From PVC group bacterium (GTDB lineage: Bacteria > Verrucomicrobiota > Kiritimatiellia > SS1-B-03-39 > UBA6053), in NCBI GenBank assembly GCA_003565035.1, contig PXDP01000262.1, positions 1 through 8,180 on the forward strand: DNA of 8,180 bases, read 5' to 3'. Positions 1 through 6,453 of the stretch are shown one piece after another (the first letter of the stretch is position 1; each line of letters starts with the position of its first letter). Position numbers and translations under genes: made by a program. The notes under the pieces are model-generated. The model was given only the letters and a program-made list of their open reading frames with translations. It had not been told where the DNA came from and searched no databases.

Positions 1-276
1 AACAGTGTGCACAACGACTGGATGCTGGTGCGGAAATTCTTCCCCGGCCTGCTGCACCGCACCCATTACCGTCTGCTCGATGTGTCCACACTGAAGCTTC
101 AGTGGATGCAGTTAAAAGGCCAGGAGCCGCCCTCAAAAGAGGATGCGGGGTTTATCCGGGAGTATTTCCCGGAGGCTTTTCTGGAGACCGCCCGCGGCGA
201 ACATGACGCCTATTACGATATTCAGGCCAGTGTGGCCGAACTGGCGTATTACCGCAGGCACCTGCTTCAGTCGTAA
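1..276 (+). CDS. orn: Oligoribonuclease, C-terminal part (cut by window edge)
   Basis: This is the last 91 residues of an oligoribonuclease, the DEDDh 3'-5' exonuclease that degrades 2-5 nt RNA fragments in the cytoplasm. The reading frame is open from base 1; the GTG at position 7 is an internal Val codon, not the start. The visible segment begins with the Exo II motif NSVHND (Asp at visible residue 6, as in NSIGQD of E. coli Orn). LDVSTLK follows, then the Exo III motif HDAYYDI with the catalytic His and Asp at visible residues 68 and 73, and the family-typical tail SVAELAYYRRHLLQ. Compared with E. coli Orn as I remember it, about 16 extra residues lie between LDVSTLK and the Exo III His. 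The stop codon lies inside the end of the convergent dnaG gene (10-base overlap). The DEDD residues of the first motif are outside the window. Family assignment is firm. Confidence 0.93.
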   Translation, partial: NSVHNDWMLVRKFFPGLLHRTHYRLLDVSTLKLQWMQLKGQEPPSKEDAGFIREYFPEAFLETARGEHDAYYDIQASVAELAYYRRHLLQS

Positions 277-2126
277 AAGGCCAGCAGCTTGGTGGCGGAG
301 ATCCAGTCGCCGCTCATCCGGCATTCGCGCAGTTTGCGGGCCACCAGAGTCAACTGCCAGATTTCGGTTTCGAGATCGGCGGCTTTGTCGCCTTTGACCT
401 GCGCCAGCTGAACCTGCAGCGCCTCCTGTTGCCGTTTTAAGGCCTGTTCGCGCAGCAGCATGATAATGTCCTGCAGGGCGCGTTCGGGGGCCAGGGCTTT
501 TTCTCCGGAGAGCTGCCGTTTCCTCACCAGGATTTCGGCAATGCGGCTTCGGCTCGGATGCTCGCGGAATGCGTCCTGAATGCGCGGGGTGGAGAGTTCG
601 TCCAGTCCGTACAGGGTTTCGAGAATTCCCCGTGATTCCGCGTGCTGGAGGTGACGGGGCAAAAGAAAGGGGCGGGCGGTGGTTTCCAGTTCAGGGTGGA
701 AACAGAGCAGCTCCAGAAAAAGATCCTCGTGAGGCGGCAACCGGTCGATGCGGACGGCCGTGCGACCCTGTTTCGGCGGGGAGGGAGGGGCCGCAGGTGC
801 CTGCCTGGTGCCGCCCGGACGCGGGGCGGCGGGGCGCACGTCCTGACGCAGGGCCTCTTCGCGGACGCCCAGGCATTTGGCCGCCTGCTGGAGCAGTTCC
901 TCCCGGTGGGCCGCCTCCGGGGCCAGACCAATGGTTTCCACCACCGCGCGGATCACCCGCATCCGGCTGGTTTCATTGATTTCCGGCTCTTTGGCCATCA
1001 GGGTCTTGATTTGGAACAGCACAAACGATTCCGCCGCCCGCACAATATCCTTCAGCGCTTCCGGCCCCTTGTGAATCACCATGCTGTCCGGATCCTCGCC
1101 CTCGGGAAGGCTGGCGACCCGGACGGTCAGCCCGCTGGCCAGCAGAATCTCCGCGCTTTTCAAGGCCGCCTTGACCCCGGCCGTGTCCGAATCCAGCAGC
1201 AAAATCACTTCATCGGCATAGCGTTTGAAGATGAGCGCATGCTCCTCGGTCACCGCCGTTCCCTGGGCGGCCACCGCATGGGTGAGGCCGGCCTCGTGAC
1301 AGCGGATGACATCAAGCTGACCTTCGCACAGCAGGGCCTGCCGCTGGTTGGAGATCGCTTTGCGGGCCAGATCAATTCCGTAGAGCACCCGCGATTTTTT
1401 GAACAGCACGGTTTCGGGACTGTTCACATATTTGGCCTTGGCCTGCTCCGGGGTCAGGACCCGGCCGCTGAAACCGATGACCCGGCCCATTTCGTCGCGG
1501 ATGGGAAACATCAGCCGGCCGCGGAAGCGGTCGTAAAAGCGGTCACGCCCGGGGGAGGGGTCCTCGCGGATGCCGAAGAGGCCGGAGGCTTCAATTTCCT
1601 CATCGCTGAAGCCCGCCTCACGGGTGCGTTTGAGCAAGGCATCAAAGCTGTCTATCGAATAGCCGACCCGGAATTCTTTGACCACCCCATCGCCGAGTCG
1701 GCGTTTTTCGACATAGCGCCGACCGCTGTCCCCCTCGGGCGCGCGGTGCAGGGTTTCCTCAAACCAGGTGCAAACCTGCTCATGAATAGCATAGAGGCGG
1801 TCTTTTTTGGGGCCGGTGTAGCCGCTTCCGTCCCGGTCGTATTCAAACGGCACGCCCGTCTGCTGCGCCAGACGCTCCATCGCGGTCATGAAATCCACCT
1901 TTTCATATTCCATGACAAAATTATACACATCGCCGCCAGCGTGACAGCCAAAGCAGTAATAGGACTGCTTTTTGGGGTCCACATTGAACGAGGGGGTTTT
2001 TTCCTGGTGGAAGGGGCACAGACCCTTGATGGCGCTGCCGGCGCGCTTGAGCGGCACCACGCGGCCGATGACATCCACAATGTCCGCCCGGGCCCGGATT
2101 TCCTCTTTAAGGGTGTCCAGGTTCAT
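267..2126 (-). CDS. dnaG: DNA primase DnaG
   Basis: DnaG makes the RNA primers for chromosome replication at the fork, working with the DnaB helicase. The 619-residue product has the full bacterial layout. The N-terminal CHC2 zinc-binding domain has ligands C37, H40, C58 and C61 (CPFH and CFGCHAGGDV). The catalytic core has GRLMFPIRD near 203-211. The Toprim motifs follow, with EGQLD (E268, D272) and DSD (312-314, where many primases have DGD), then EDPDS at 344-348. A Pro/Ala/Gly-rich linker spans about 435-465, and a divergent helicase-binding C-terminal domain ends the protein. Length is near the family norm (about 580-660). The open frame extends 23 codons upstream, but MNLDTLKEEI matches the usual start, and a GGAGGG ribosome binding site sits 8 bases before it. 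The start overlaps the end of the CvpA-family gene by 20 bases, consistent with translational coupling. The stop overlaps orn. Confidence 0.97.
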   Translation of the reverse strand: MNLDTLKEEIRARADIVDVIGRVVPLKRAGSAIKGLCPFHQEKTPSFNVDPKKQSYYCFGCHAGGDVYNFVMEYEKVDFMTAMERLAQQTGVPFEYDRDGSGYTGPKKDRLYAIHEQVCTWFEETLHRAPEGDSGRRYVEKRRLGDGVVKEFRVGYSIDSFDALLKRTREAGFSDEEIEASGLFGIREDPSPGRDRFYDRFRGRLMFPIRDEMGRVIGFSGRVLTPEQAKAKYVNSPETVLFKKSRVLYGIDLARKAISNQRQALLCEGQLDVIRCHEAGLTHAVAAQGTAVTEEHALIFKRYADEVILLLDSDTAGVKAALKSAEILLASGLTVRVASLPEGEDPDSMVIHKGPEALKDIVRAAESFVLFQIKTLMAKEPEINETSRMRVIRAVVETIGLAPEAAHREELLQQAAKCLGVREEALRQDVRPAAPRPGGTRQAPAAPPSPPKQGRTAVRIDRLPPHEDLFLELLCFHPELETTARPFLLPRHLQHAESRGILETLYGLDELSTPRIQDAFREHPSRSRIAEILVRKRQLSGEKALAPERALQDIIMLLREQALKRQQEALQVQLAQVKGDKAADLETEIWQLTLVARKLRECRMSGDWISATKLLAFYD

Positions 2127-2649
2127 CGTCCGGTCCCTCCGGTGCGTCGGCCAACTGCAGGGCGATATTGTCGCGCACCAGACGGCCAAAGGCACTGTTG
2201 TCGATTGTATGTTCCCGCAGCGGCTCCACCTGACTGAGCTGGGCGGCCAGGAGGAGAATCGTCAGGACGACAATGGCTTTGAAAAACCCCACTATCGCAC
2301 CGCCCGGCCGCTGAATTTGCACGGGCATGGTGCCGGAGAGCACTTTGTTCAGAAGCGCGGTCACCAGACGCCACAGGGCCAGAAATCCGAAGACCAGCAG
2401 CACGTAGGCCAGCACCTGGGAGGCCATTTCGTTTTCCAGCAGGTTGTTTTCCATGAGCCGACGGCTGACAGCGGGATAGAAATTCCAGGCACCCCACAGG
2501 GTGATGACCGTCCCGAGAATGGAGGCGGTTTCTTTGGCAAAGCCCCGGAAAAGCCCGCGCAGCAGTCCGTAAAGCATATAGAGTCCGTACACCAGATCCA
2601 TGATGCCCAGAGGGGTTTCGGGATCCTGAAAATAGTCCAACAGGGGCAT
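2107..2649 (-). CDS. CvpA-family integral membrane protein
   Basis: This 180-residue protein has the pattern of the CvpA family (named for the E. coli colicin V production protein): small inner-membrane proteins whose biochemical role is poorly defined, with reported links to envelope integrity. Hydrophobic segments lie at roughly residues 17-33, 41-59, 77-101 and 117-138. The first helix is followed by the family-like GLLRGLFRGFAKETASILG stretch (about 28-46), and the last is preceded by QRPGGAIVGFFKA. The tail after 140 is polar and acidic. Length fits the family. GGGA about 8 bases upstream supports the first ATG; an internal Met at residue 17 is a weaker alternative start. It is 18 bases after the GYF-domain gene and overlaps dnaG by 20 bases, so the three are probably co-transcribed. 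CvpA-family genes near replication or nucleotide-metabolism genes are common, which does not reveal a mechanism. Confidence 0.8.
   Translation of the reverse strand: MPLLDYFQDPETPLGIMDLVYGLYMLYGLLRGLFRGFAKETASILGTVITLWGAWNFYPAVSRRLMENNLLENEMASQVLAYVLLVFGFLALWRLVTALLNKVLSGTMPVQIQRPGGAIVGFFKAIVVLTILLLAAQLSQVEPLREHTIDNSAFGRLVRDNIALQLADAPEGPDDEPGHP
2135..2140 (-). promoter_or_regulatory. Ribosome binding site of dnaG
   Basis: GGAGGG on the minus strand, 8 bases before the ATG at 2126. It fixes the dnaG start there rather than at the in-frame ATG ending at 2195. It lies inside the 3' end of the upstream CvpA-family gene, so ribosomes finishing that gene pass over it. Confidence 0.75.
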
Positions 2650-2667
2650 GTGGGTTCCCGGCGGCGT

Positions 2668-3855
2668 TCAGGTCAGTTTAATTTTCACTTTGCCGGGAGG
2701 TCCCTGTGCAGGGGCCGGGGCAGGGGCCGGGGCAGGGGGTGAGACGGGGGCAGTGTCGGGATTTCCGCTCTGCGCCGGCTTTCGAACCGTGTCGGAGGGT
2801 TTCCCGTCTGCGGGATTTGCGGCAATTTGCGGGGCCGCCACCGGGGCGGGCGCCTCCATTTGGTTGCGCAGGCGGATCATCCGCTCATTTAAATCGCGGT
2901 AGGAACGGGTCAAGTCGCGGTGTGCCTCCTCAATCCGGTTGAGTTGGGCCAGAGCCTCTTCCCGCAGCGCCTGCTCGCGTTCGCGCTCTTCGGTACGCCG
3001 CGAGCGTTCCAGGCGCAATTCCTCTTCCGATTCGGTCAGACGGATTTGAACGCTCTCCAACTGACGGTTGCGCAGATCCAGCGACTCCATCAGATGATCC
3101 AGTTGCAGGCGGAGTTCCTGATAGGCCTCACGCAGATCCGGGTCCCCGCCGGTGGCGGTCCGGCTGCTGACGACCGACTGCATTTCCTCCAATTGGCTTC
3201 GCCGCCGTTCGAGGGCGCGGATGCGTTCGGCCGATTTCCGGCCCCATTCTTTCAGTTCGTCCCGTTCAGCCTCCCAGGCGATTTCGCGGGCCTCCATCGT
3301 TTCCCGGGTCTCTTCGTAAAGCTGTTTCCATTTGGCGGCTTCGCGGGCGAACTGATCCCGCTCCTTCATCTGCTCGCTCCAGTTTTCCGAGGGCGCGGAG
3401 GTTTCAGCCTCTTCGGTGGCCGGTTTGGCCGCGCCGACGGTTTCCAGGTCGCGGATCCGCACAAAATTTTCCACCAGTTGTTTTTCCAGAATATGGTTCT
3501 GGGAAATCAGTGCGGAACAGAGCGCGTTGACTGCGGGATAGCTTTCACCGGTGGGGACATGGATGACATCCCAGTCCGGTTGCACTTCGCCGGATTCCAT
3601 CTCCGTGCGGAGTGCCAGAATATGGCACAGTTCGTAAGGATCGCCTTCCGGATGAAGGATTTGCCATTCCATTTGCAGCTCGGGGAGTTCGGCGGCCGAT
3701 TGCCAGGGACCGTCCGGAGAGGTGGCGATTTCGCTACCGCCATGGAGGGACCCGGTGGAAGCCCAGTGCTGCAGGGTGGTCAGGGCGACGGGACCGAACT
3801 GTTCTTCGTCAATACGGGCATACCAGGCGTTCGTCGGGGCGGGGGAGTCGGACAT
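2668..3855 (-). CDS. GYF_2-like domain, long coiled-coil protein with Pro/Ala-rich tail
   Basis: This is a 395-residue protein of unknown function. Residues about 10-58 resemble a GYF_2 domain: WYARIDEEQFGPV at the start, a helix, then GPWQSAAEL. Such domains are thought to bind proline-rich or other peptides. Residues about 60-140 form a second small region without a recognised family. From about 158 to 335 the sequence is Glu/Arg/Gln/Leu-rich and heptad-like, a predicted long coiled coil interrupted near 226-240 (SVVSSRTATGGDPD). The tail (335-395) is Pro/Ala-rich with a run of alternating Ala-Pro, ending in basic KVKIKLT. No signal peptide or membrane segment is seen, so it is probably cytoplasmic. 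It starts 12 bases after the LysM lipoprotein gene with only a weak GAGAAG ribosome site, and precedes the CvpA-family gene by 18 bases. A scaffold role is inference. Confidence 0.72.
   Translation of the reverse strand: MSDSPAPTNAWYARIDEEQFGPVALTTLQHWASTGSLHGGSEIATSPDGPWQSAAELPELQMEWQILHPEGDPYELCHILALRTEMESGEVQPDWDVIHVPTGESYPAVNALCSALISQNHILEKQLVENFVRIRDLETVGAAKPATEEAETSAPSENWSEQMKERDQFAREAAKWKQLYEETRETMEAREIAWEAERDELKEWGRKSAERIRALERRRSQLEEMQSVVSSRTATGGDPDLREAYQELRLQLDHLMESLDLRNRQLESVQIRLTESEEELRLERSRRTEEREREQALREEALAQLNRIEEAHRDLTRSYRDLNERMIRLRNQMEAPAPVAAPQIAANPADGKPSDTVRKPAQSGNPDTAPVSPPAPAPAPAPAQGPPGKVKIKLT
2709..2739 (-). repeat. 12-base tandem repeat coding an Ala-Pro run
   Basis: On the + strand CAGGGGCCGGGG occurs twice in tandem (2709-2720, 2721-2732), followed by a partial third copy (CAGGGGG). 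Read on the minus strand it encodes the alternating Ala-Pro stretch near residues 374-383 of the GYF-like protein. Twelve is a multiple of three, so copy-number changes would keep the frame. Confidence 0.85.
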
Positions 3856-3867
3856 CGTTTATTCTTC

Positions 3868-4419
3868 TCAGGGGATCGTTAGGGTTTGACCGACGCGGAG
3901 GACATTCGGATTCTGGATATTATTCGCGCGGATAATGGCCTGTGGACTTACGCCCCAGGCGGCGGCAATGGCGCTGAGGGTTTCCCCGCTGGCCACGGTG
4001 TGCGAACGGCCCCCGGAGGCAGGCGCGGCACGGCTCTGCTGCATCAGTTCCGCCATCCGGTTGCTGAGAATCGAAATGATCTCCTCGCGGTCTTTGGCCC
4101 GCTGCTGATCCAAGGCATTGATCTGTTGTTCGAGCCGGGAGATTCGGCCCTCCAGCCGCTGCACATCCTGTGCCTGCGCCTGGTTGATTTCACTGCGCAT
4201 CCGCGACATTTCCTGACGGAGCGTGTGGACCTGGGTGTCGGTATCCTCCAGGCTCAGTTGAATTTGCCGCCGGGTTTCCTCTTCCGCCAGCCGCCGCTCC
4301 CGCTCCACCATGGCCTCCCGCCGCCTCGCTTCGACCTGTGCGGGCGTTTCACGGGTCGTCAGACAACCCGTGCTGAGCAAAACAACCGACAAACTGACGA
4401 GATAAACAAAGAATTTCAT
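3868..4419 (-). CDS. LysM-domain coiled-coil lipoprotein
   Basis: This is a 183-residue putative lipoprotein. Residues 1-18 form a signal peptide with a hydrophobic core (FFVYLVSLSVVLL) ending in LSTGC, so Cys19 is the likely lipidated residue; Ser at -3 is less usual than Leu. Residues about 28-130 are highly charged and heptad-like, a probable coiled coil that may multimerise. Residues about 138-183 form a single LysM domain (SGETLSAIAAAWGVSP, IIRANNIQNPNVLRVGQTLTIP), which usually binds peptidoglycan. The expected layout is anchored in a membrane, spanning the periplasm and touching the cell wall. The frame is open 45 codons further upstream but runs through the tRNA-Arg gene, so the ATG directly before the signal peptide is chosen. 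No strong ribosome site is visible. It is first in the tight minus-strand cluster leading to dnaG. Its specific function is unknown. Confidence 0.85.
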   Translation of the reverse strand: MKFFVYLVSLSVVLLSTGCLTTRETPAQVEARRREAMVERERRLAEEETRRQIQLSLEDTDTQVHTLRQEMSRMRSEINQAQAQDVQRLEGRISRLEQQINALDQQRAKDREEIISILSNRMAELMQQSRAAPASGGRSHTVASGETLSAIAAAWGVSPQAIIRANNIQNPNVLRVGQTLTIP

Positions 4420-4464
4420 GGCGGAACATTGATACGGGCTGGAGAAGAAGGGCGAAAGAAAGAG

Positions 4465-4541
4465 TGGCGCACCGGGCAGGGTTCGAACCTGCGACCTGCG
4501 GATTAGAAGTCCGCTGCTCTGTCCAGCTGAGCTACCGGTGC
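4465..4541 (-). tRNA. tRNA-Arg (anticodon UCU)
   Basis: On the minus strand this folds as a complete cloverleaf: acceptor GCACCGG pairing with CCGGTGC, D-arm GCTCAGCTGGACAGAGC, anticodon stem GCGGA/TCCGC around the loop CTTCTAA, and T-arm GCAGG-TTCGAAC-CCTGC. The discriminator is G and the CCA end is encoded (4465-4467). Anticodon TCT (4505-4507) reads AGA/AGG arginine codons. The gene is 45 bases upstream of the LysM lipoprotein start on the same strand and 63 bases downstream of xylA. Confidence 0.97.
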
Positions 4542-4604
4542 ACCGTATTTTCAATCGGTATGACGAAAGAAAGCCCGACGGTCAACGACAAATGATTTTG
4601 TGCG

Positions 4605-5912
4605 TCAGATGAACTGATTGATCAGCCCTTCGAGCAGTTCCTGACGGCCGGAGTGGAGTTCGGGCTCGCCTTGAGCGATGGCATAGGCCTCCAACTCGGC
4701 CAGGCTGGCGTTGCCGGCCTCGACTTTGCGTCCCAGATCGCTGTCCCAGGTGGCGTAGCGCTTGGCGACAAATTCGTCCAGACGGCCGTCTTCGATGATG
4801 GCGTGGGCGATTTTGAGTCCCCGGGCAAAGGCGTCCATGCCGGCAATGTGGGCATGGAAGAGGTCCACGGGCTGGAAGGAATCGCGGCGGCGCTTTGCGT
4901 CGAAGTTCAGACCCCCGGTAGTGAAGCCGCCCATGCGGAGCACTTCGTACATGACCGAGGAGGTCAGGTAGAGGTCTGTGGGGAATTCATCGGTGTCCCA
5001 GCCGCAGTTGGCGGTGCCGTCGTTGGCATCGATCGAGCCGAGAATGCCGGCATCGGCAGCGACACGGAGTTCGTGCTGCATGGTATGGCCGGCCAGGGTG
5101 GCGTGATTGGTTTCGATGTTCAGTTTAAAATGCTCCATGAGGCCATATTCCCGCAGGAAGTTCAGGCAGGCGGCGGAATCGCTGTCGTACTGATGGGTGG
5201 TGGGCTCCTGGGGTTTGGGCTCGATGTAGAACGGCCCGGCAAAGCCGATTTCCTTTTTGTAGTCCACCGCCATGTGAAGGAACGCGGCCAGATGATCGAG
5301 TTCTTTTTTCATGTTGGTGTTGATGAGGGTCGCGTAGCCTTCGCGGCCGCCCCAGAAGGTGTAGCCTTCGCCGCCGAGACGGTGGGTGCACTCCAGCGCC
5401 TTGCGCACCTGGGCGGCGCCATAGGCATAAACGCCGAGGTTGGGGGACGTGGCGCCGCCCTGACCGTAGCGGGGATGCGCGAAGAGGCAGGCGGTGCCCC
5501 AGAGAAGTTTTTTGCCGTGGTTTTTCTGCATGGATTCCAGATAGGTCACCACTTCATCCAGCGCCGCATGGGATTCCGGGATGGTCCCGCGCTCCGGGGC
5601 GATGTCGCGGTCGTGCCAGCAGTAGAAATCAATCTGACATTTGTTCAGAAACTCAAAAAACACATCCACGCGGCGCAGAGCGTTGTCGATGCTGTCCGAA
5701 CCGTCATCCCAGGGCATCTGCATGGTGCCTTGACCAAAGGGGTCGGCACCGGTGCCGCGCATGGTGTGCCAGAACGGAGAGGCGAAGCGCAAATGTTCCC
5801 GCATGGTTTTACCGCCCACGACCTCGTCGGGGTTGTATTGTTTAAACGCCAGCGGATTGCGGGATTTGGGGCCTTCGTACTGGATCTGGGGGATGTCGAA
5901 ATATTCAGACAT
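4605..5912 (-). CDS. xylA: Xylose isomerase (group II)
   Basis: XylA interconverts D-xylose and D-xylulose, the first step of bacterial isomerase-type xylose use in the cytoplasm; it needs two divalent metals and forms a tetrameric TIM barrel. The 435-residue product is full length (E. coli enzyme about 440). It has the long N-terminus typical of group II (YEGPKSRNPLAFKQYNPDE). The expected active-site residues are present: H100 and D103 (WHDRD), W187, E231 and K233 (EPKPQEPT), E267 and H270 (NIETNHATLAGH), D295 (DANDG), D306 and D308, and D338 (NFDAK). Each sits one residue before its E. coli counterpart by my count. A GGAG ribosome site 9 bases before the ATG supports the start. No xylulokinase or xylose transporter is in the window, so partner genes must lie elsewhere. 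It is divergent from tRNA-Val. Confidence 0.98.
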   Translation of the reverse strand: MSEYFDIPQIQYEGPKSRNPLAFKQYNPDEVVGGKTMREHLRFASPFWHTMRGTGADPFGQGTMQMPWDDGSDSIDNALRRVDVFFEFLNKCQIDFYCWHDRDIAPERGTIPESHAALDEVVTYLESMQKNHGKKLLWGTACLFAHPRYGQGGATSPNLGVYAYGAAQVRKALECTHRLGGEGYTFWGGREGYATLINTNMKKELDHLAAFLHMAVDYKKEIGFAGPFYIEPKPQEPTTHQYDSDSAACLNFLREYGLMEHFKLNIETNHATLAGHTMQHELRVAADAGILGSIDANDGTANCGWDTDEFPTDLYLTSSVMYEVLRMGGFTTGGLNFDAKRRRDSFQPVDLFHAHIAGMDAFARGLKIAHAIIEDGRLDEFVAKRYATWDSDLGRKVEAGNASLAELEAYAIAQGEPELHSGRQELLEGLINQFI

Positions 5913-5942
5913 GGTGTAAGTCTCCGGTTATCAGTTGGATTG

Positions 5943-5957
5943 GACGTAATGAACGTC
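5943..5957. promoter_or_regulatory. Short inverted repeat upstream of xylA, possible operator
   Basis: GACGT and ACGTC are perfect inverted arms separated by five bases (AATGA). They lie 31-45 bases before the xylA ATG and just downstream of the candidate xylA promoter, a position suited to a repressor site. Five-base arms can arise by chance, and no specific regulator is implied. Confidence 0.25.
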
Positions 5958-5973
5958 ACTTCCATATCAGAAC

Positions 5974-6002
5974 TTTAGATGAGGTAAAATGTTTTCGTTC
6001 AA
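5974..6002 (-). promoter_or_regulatory. Candidate sigma-70-type promoter of xylA
   Basis: On the minus strand TTGAAC (5997-6002, 4/6 to TTGACA) and TCTAAA (5974-5979, 4/6 to TATAAT) are separated by 17 bases. This would give a leader of about 55 bases before the xylA ATG. The match is modest and the call is tentative. Confidence 0.3.
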
Positions 6003-6053
6003 ATCCTGCTTGCCATTCCCGAAAAAATCACTAGGAGACTCCCTCATGCTTTC

Positions 6054-6130
6054 GGGCGATTAGCTCAGTTGGTTAGAGCGCTTGCTTCACACGCAAGAGG
6101 TCACAGGTTCGAGTCCTGTATCGCCCACCA
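6054..6130 (+). tRNA. tRNA-Val (anticodon CAC)
   Basis: Complete cloverleaf: acceptor GGGCGAT pairs with ATCGCCC, D-arm GCTCAGTTGGTTAGAGC, anticodon stem CTTGC/GCAAG around the loop TTCACAC, and T-arm ACAGG-TTCGAGT-CCTGT. The discriminator is A, followed by encoded CCA (6128-6130). Anticodon CAC (6088-6090) reads GTG valine codons. An integrase remnant begins about 50 bases beyond its 3' end, which makes this tRNA a likely former attachment site. Confidence 0.97.
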
Positions 6131-6138
6131 CTTCCAAA

Positions 6139-6175
6139 CCCCTGTAAAAATTGAGTTTTCAGGGGGGGTATTTTT
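6139..6175 (+). terminator. Probable intrinsic terminator after tRNA-Val
   Basis: CCCCTG (6139-6144) pairs with CAGGGG (6160-6165), and AAAA (6146-6149) with TTTT (6156-6159). One T is bulged and the loop has six bases. The hairpin is followed by GGG and then TATTTTT (6169-6175). It begins nine bases after the tRNA CCA end, the expected place for ending the tRNA transcript. The G run between stem and T tract makes it imperfect. Confidence 0.6.
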
Positions 6176-6177
6176 GA

Positions 6178-6453
6178 GACACCTCTAAAAGCGGCAGAAG
6201 CTGGAATGTCACCCTGACCCCTTTGCGCTCGTTATTCAACCGCGTGGCACCCGCCTCCCCCACCTATCTGGACTACCTGAGGAACGTCCCGCTCCGCGAT
6301 TAAAATATTGTTGACCGCAAACCGTTTTCTGAAGAAGAGCTGGAGGCCATCCTTAAGGCAGTCGATAAAGCTATCCTGCTGCGGGGGGGCGTCATCACCG
6401 CGATCTGCACTGGGATGCGTGAGGGGGACTGCTCCACCTTGCAGTTGAAGTCG
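6178..6453 (+). pseudogene. Degraded tyrosine recombinase (integrase) fragment
   Basis: Read in the frame of base 6178, about 90 codons resemble the middle of a phage/island integrase. The core-binding part shows SGRSWNVTLTPLRSLFNR and SPTYLDYLRNVPLRD. The start of the catalytic domain shows RKPFSEEELEAILKA, then RGGVITAICTGMREGD, where the Arg in TGMREG is the first residue of the catalytic RHRY set. A TAA at 6301-6303 breaks the frame between the two parts, just before NIVDRKPFSEEELE. The N-terminus and everything after LQLKS, including the other catalytic residues and the Tyr nucleophile, are missing. It reads away from tRNA-Val, a common arrangement for elements integrated at a tRNA 3' end. 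It is almost certainly non-functional. Family assignment comes from motif recognition over a short, decayed piece. Confidence 0.72.

Noticed and set aside
2127..2195. 23-codon upstream extension of dnaG
   Set aside because: It has no match to primase N-termini; the internal ATG has a strong ribosome site and the usual start sequence.
642..2237. Long + strand open frame (531 codons) opposite dnaG
   Set aside because: It lies antisense to a clear, full-length DnaG and shows no family motifs; a shadow of high-GC coding sequence.
2920..3882. + strand open frame (320 codons) opposite the GYF-like gene
   Set aside because: It is Phe/Gly/Leu-rich and mirrors the charged coiled-coil codons; no domain and no neighbours on that strand.
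4420..4554. 45-codon upstream extension of the LysM gene
   Set aside because: It runs through the tRNA-Arg gene and would bury the signal peptide inside the protein.
4588..4601. Hairpin ACAAA/TTTGT after the xylA stop as a terminator
   Set aside because: The stem is only five mostly A-T pairs and is not followed by a T run on the minus strand, so I do not call it.
4653..5978. Long + strand open frame (441 codons) opposite xylA
   Set aside because: It is antisense to xylA, which has every catalytic residue. The antisense product is Gly/Val/Ala-rich without recognisable domains.
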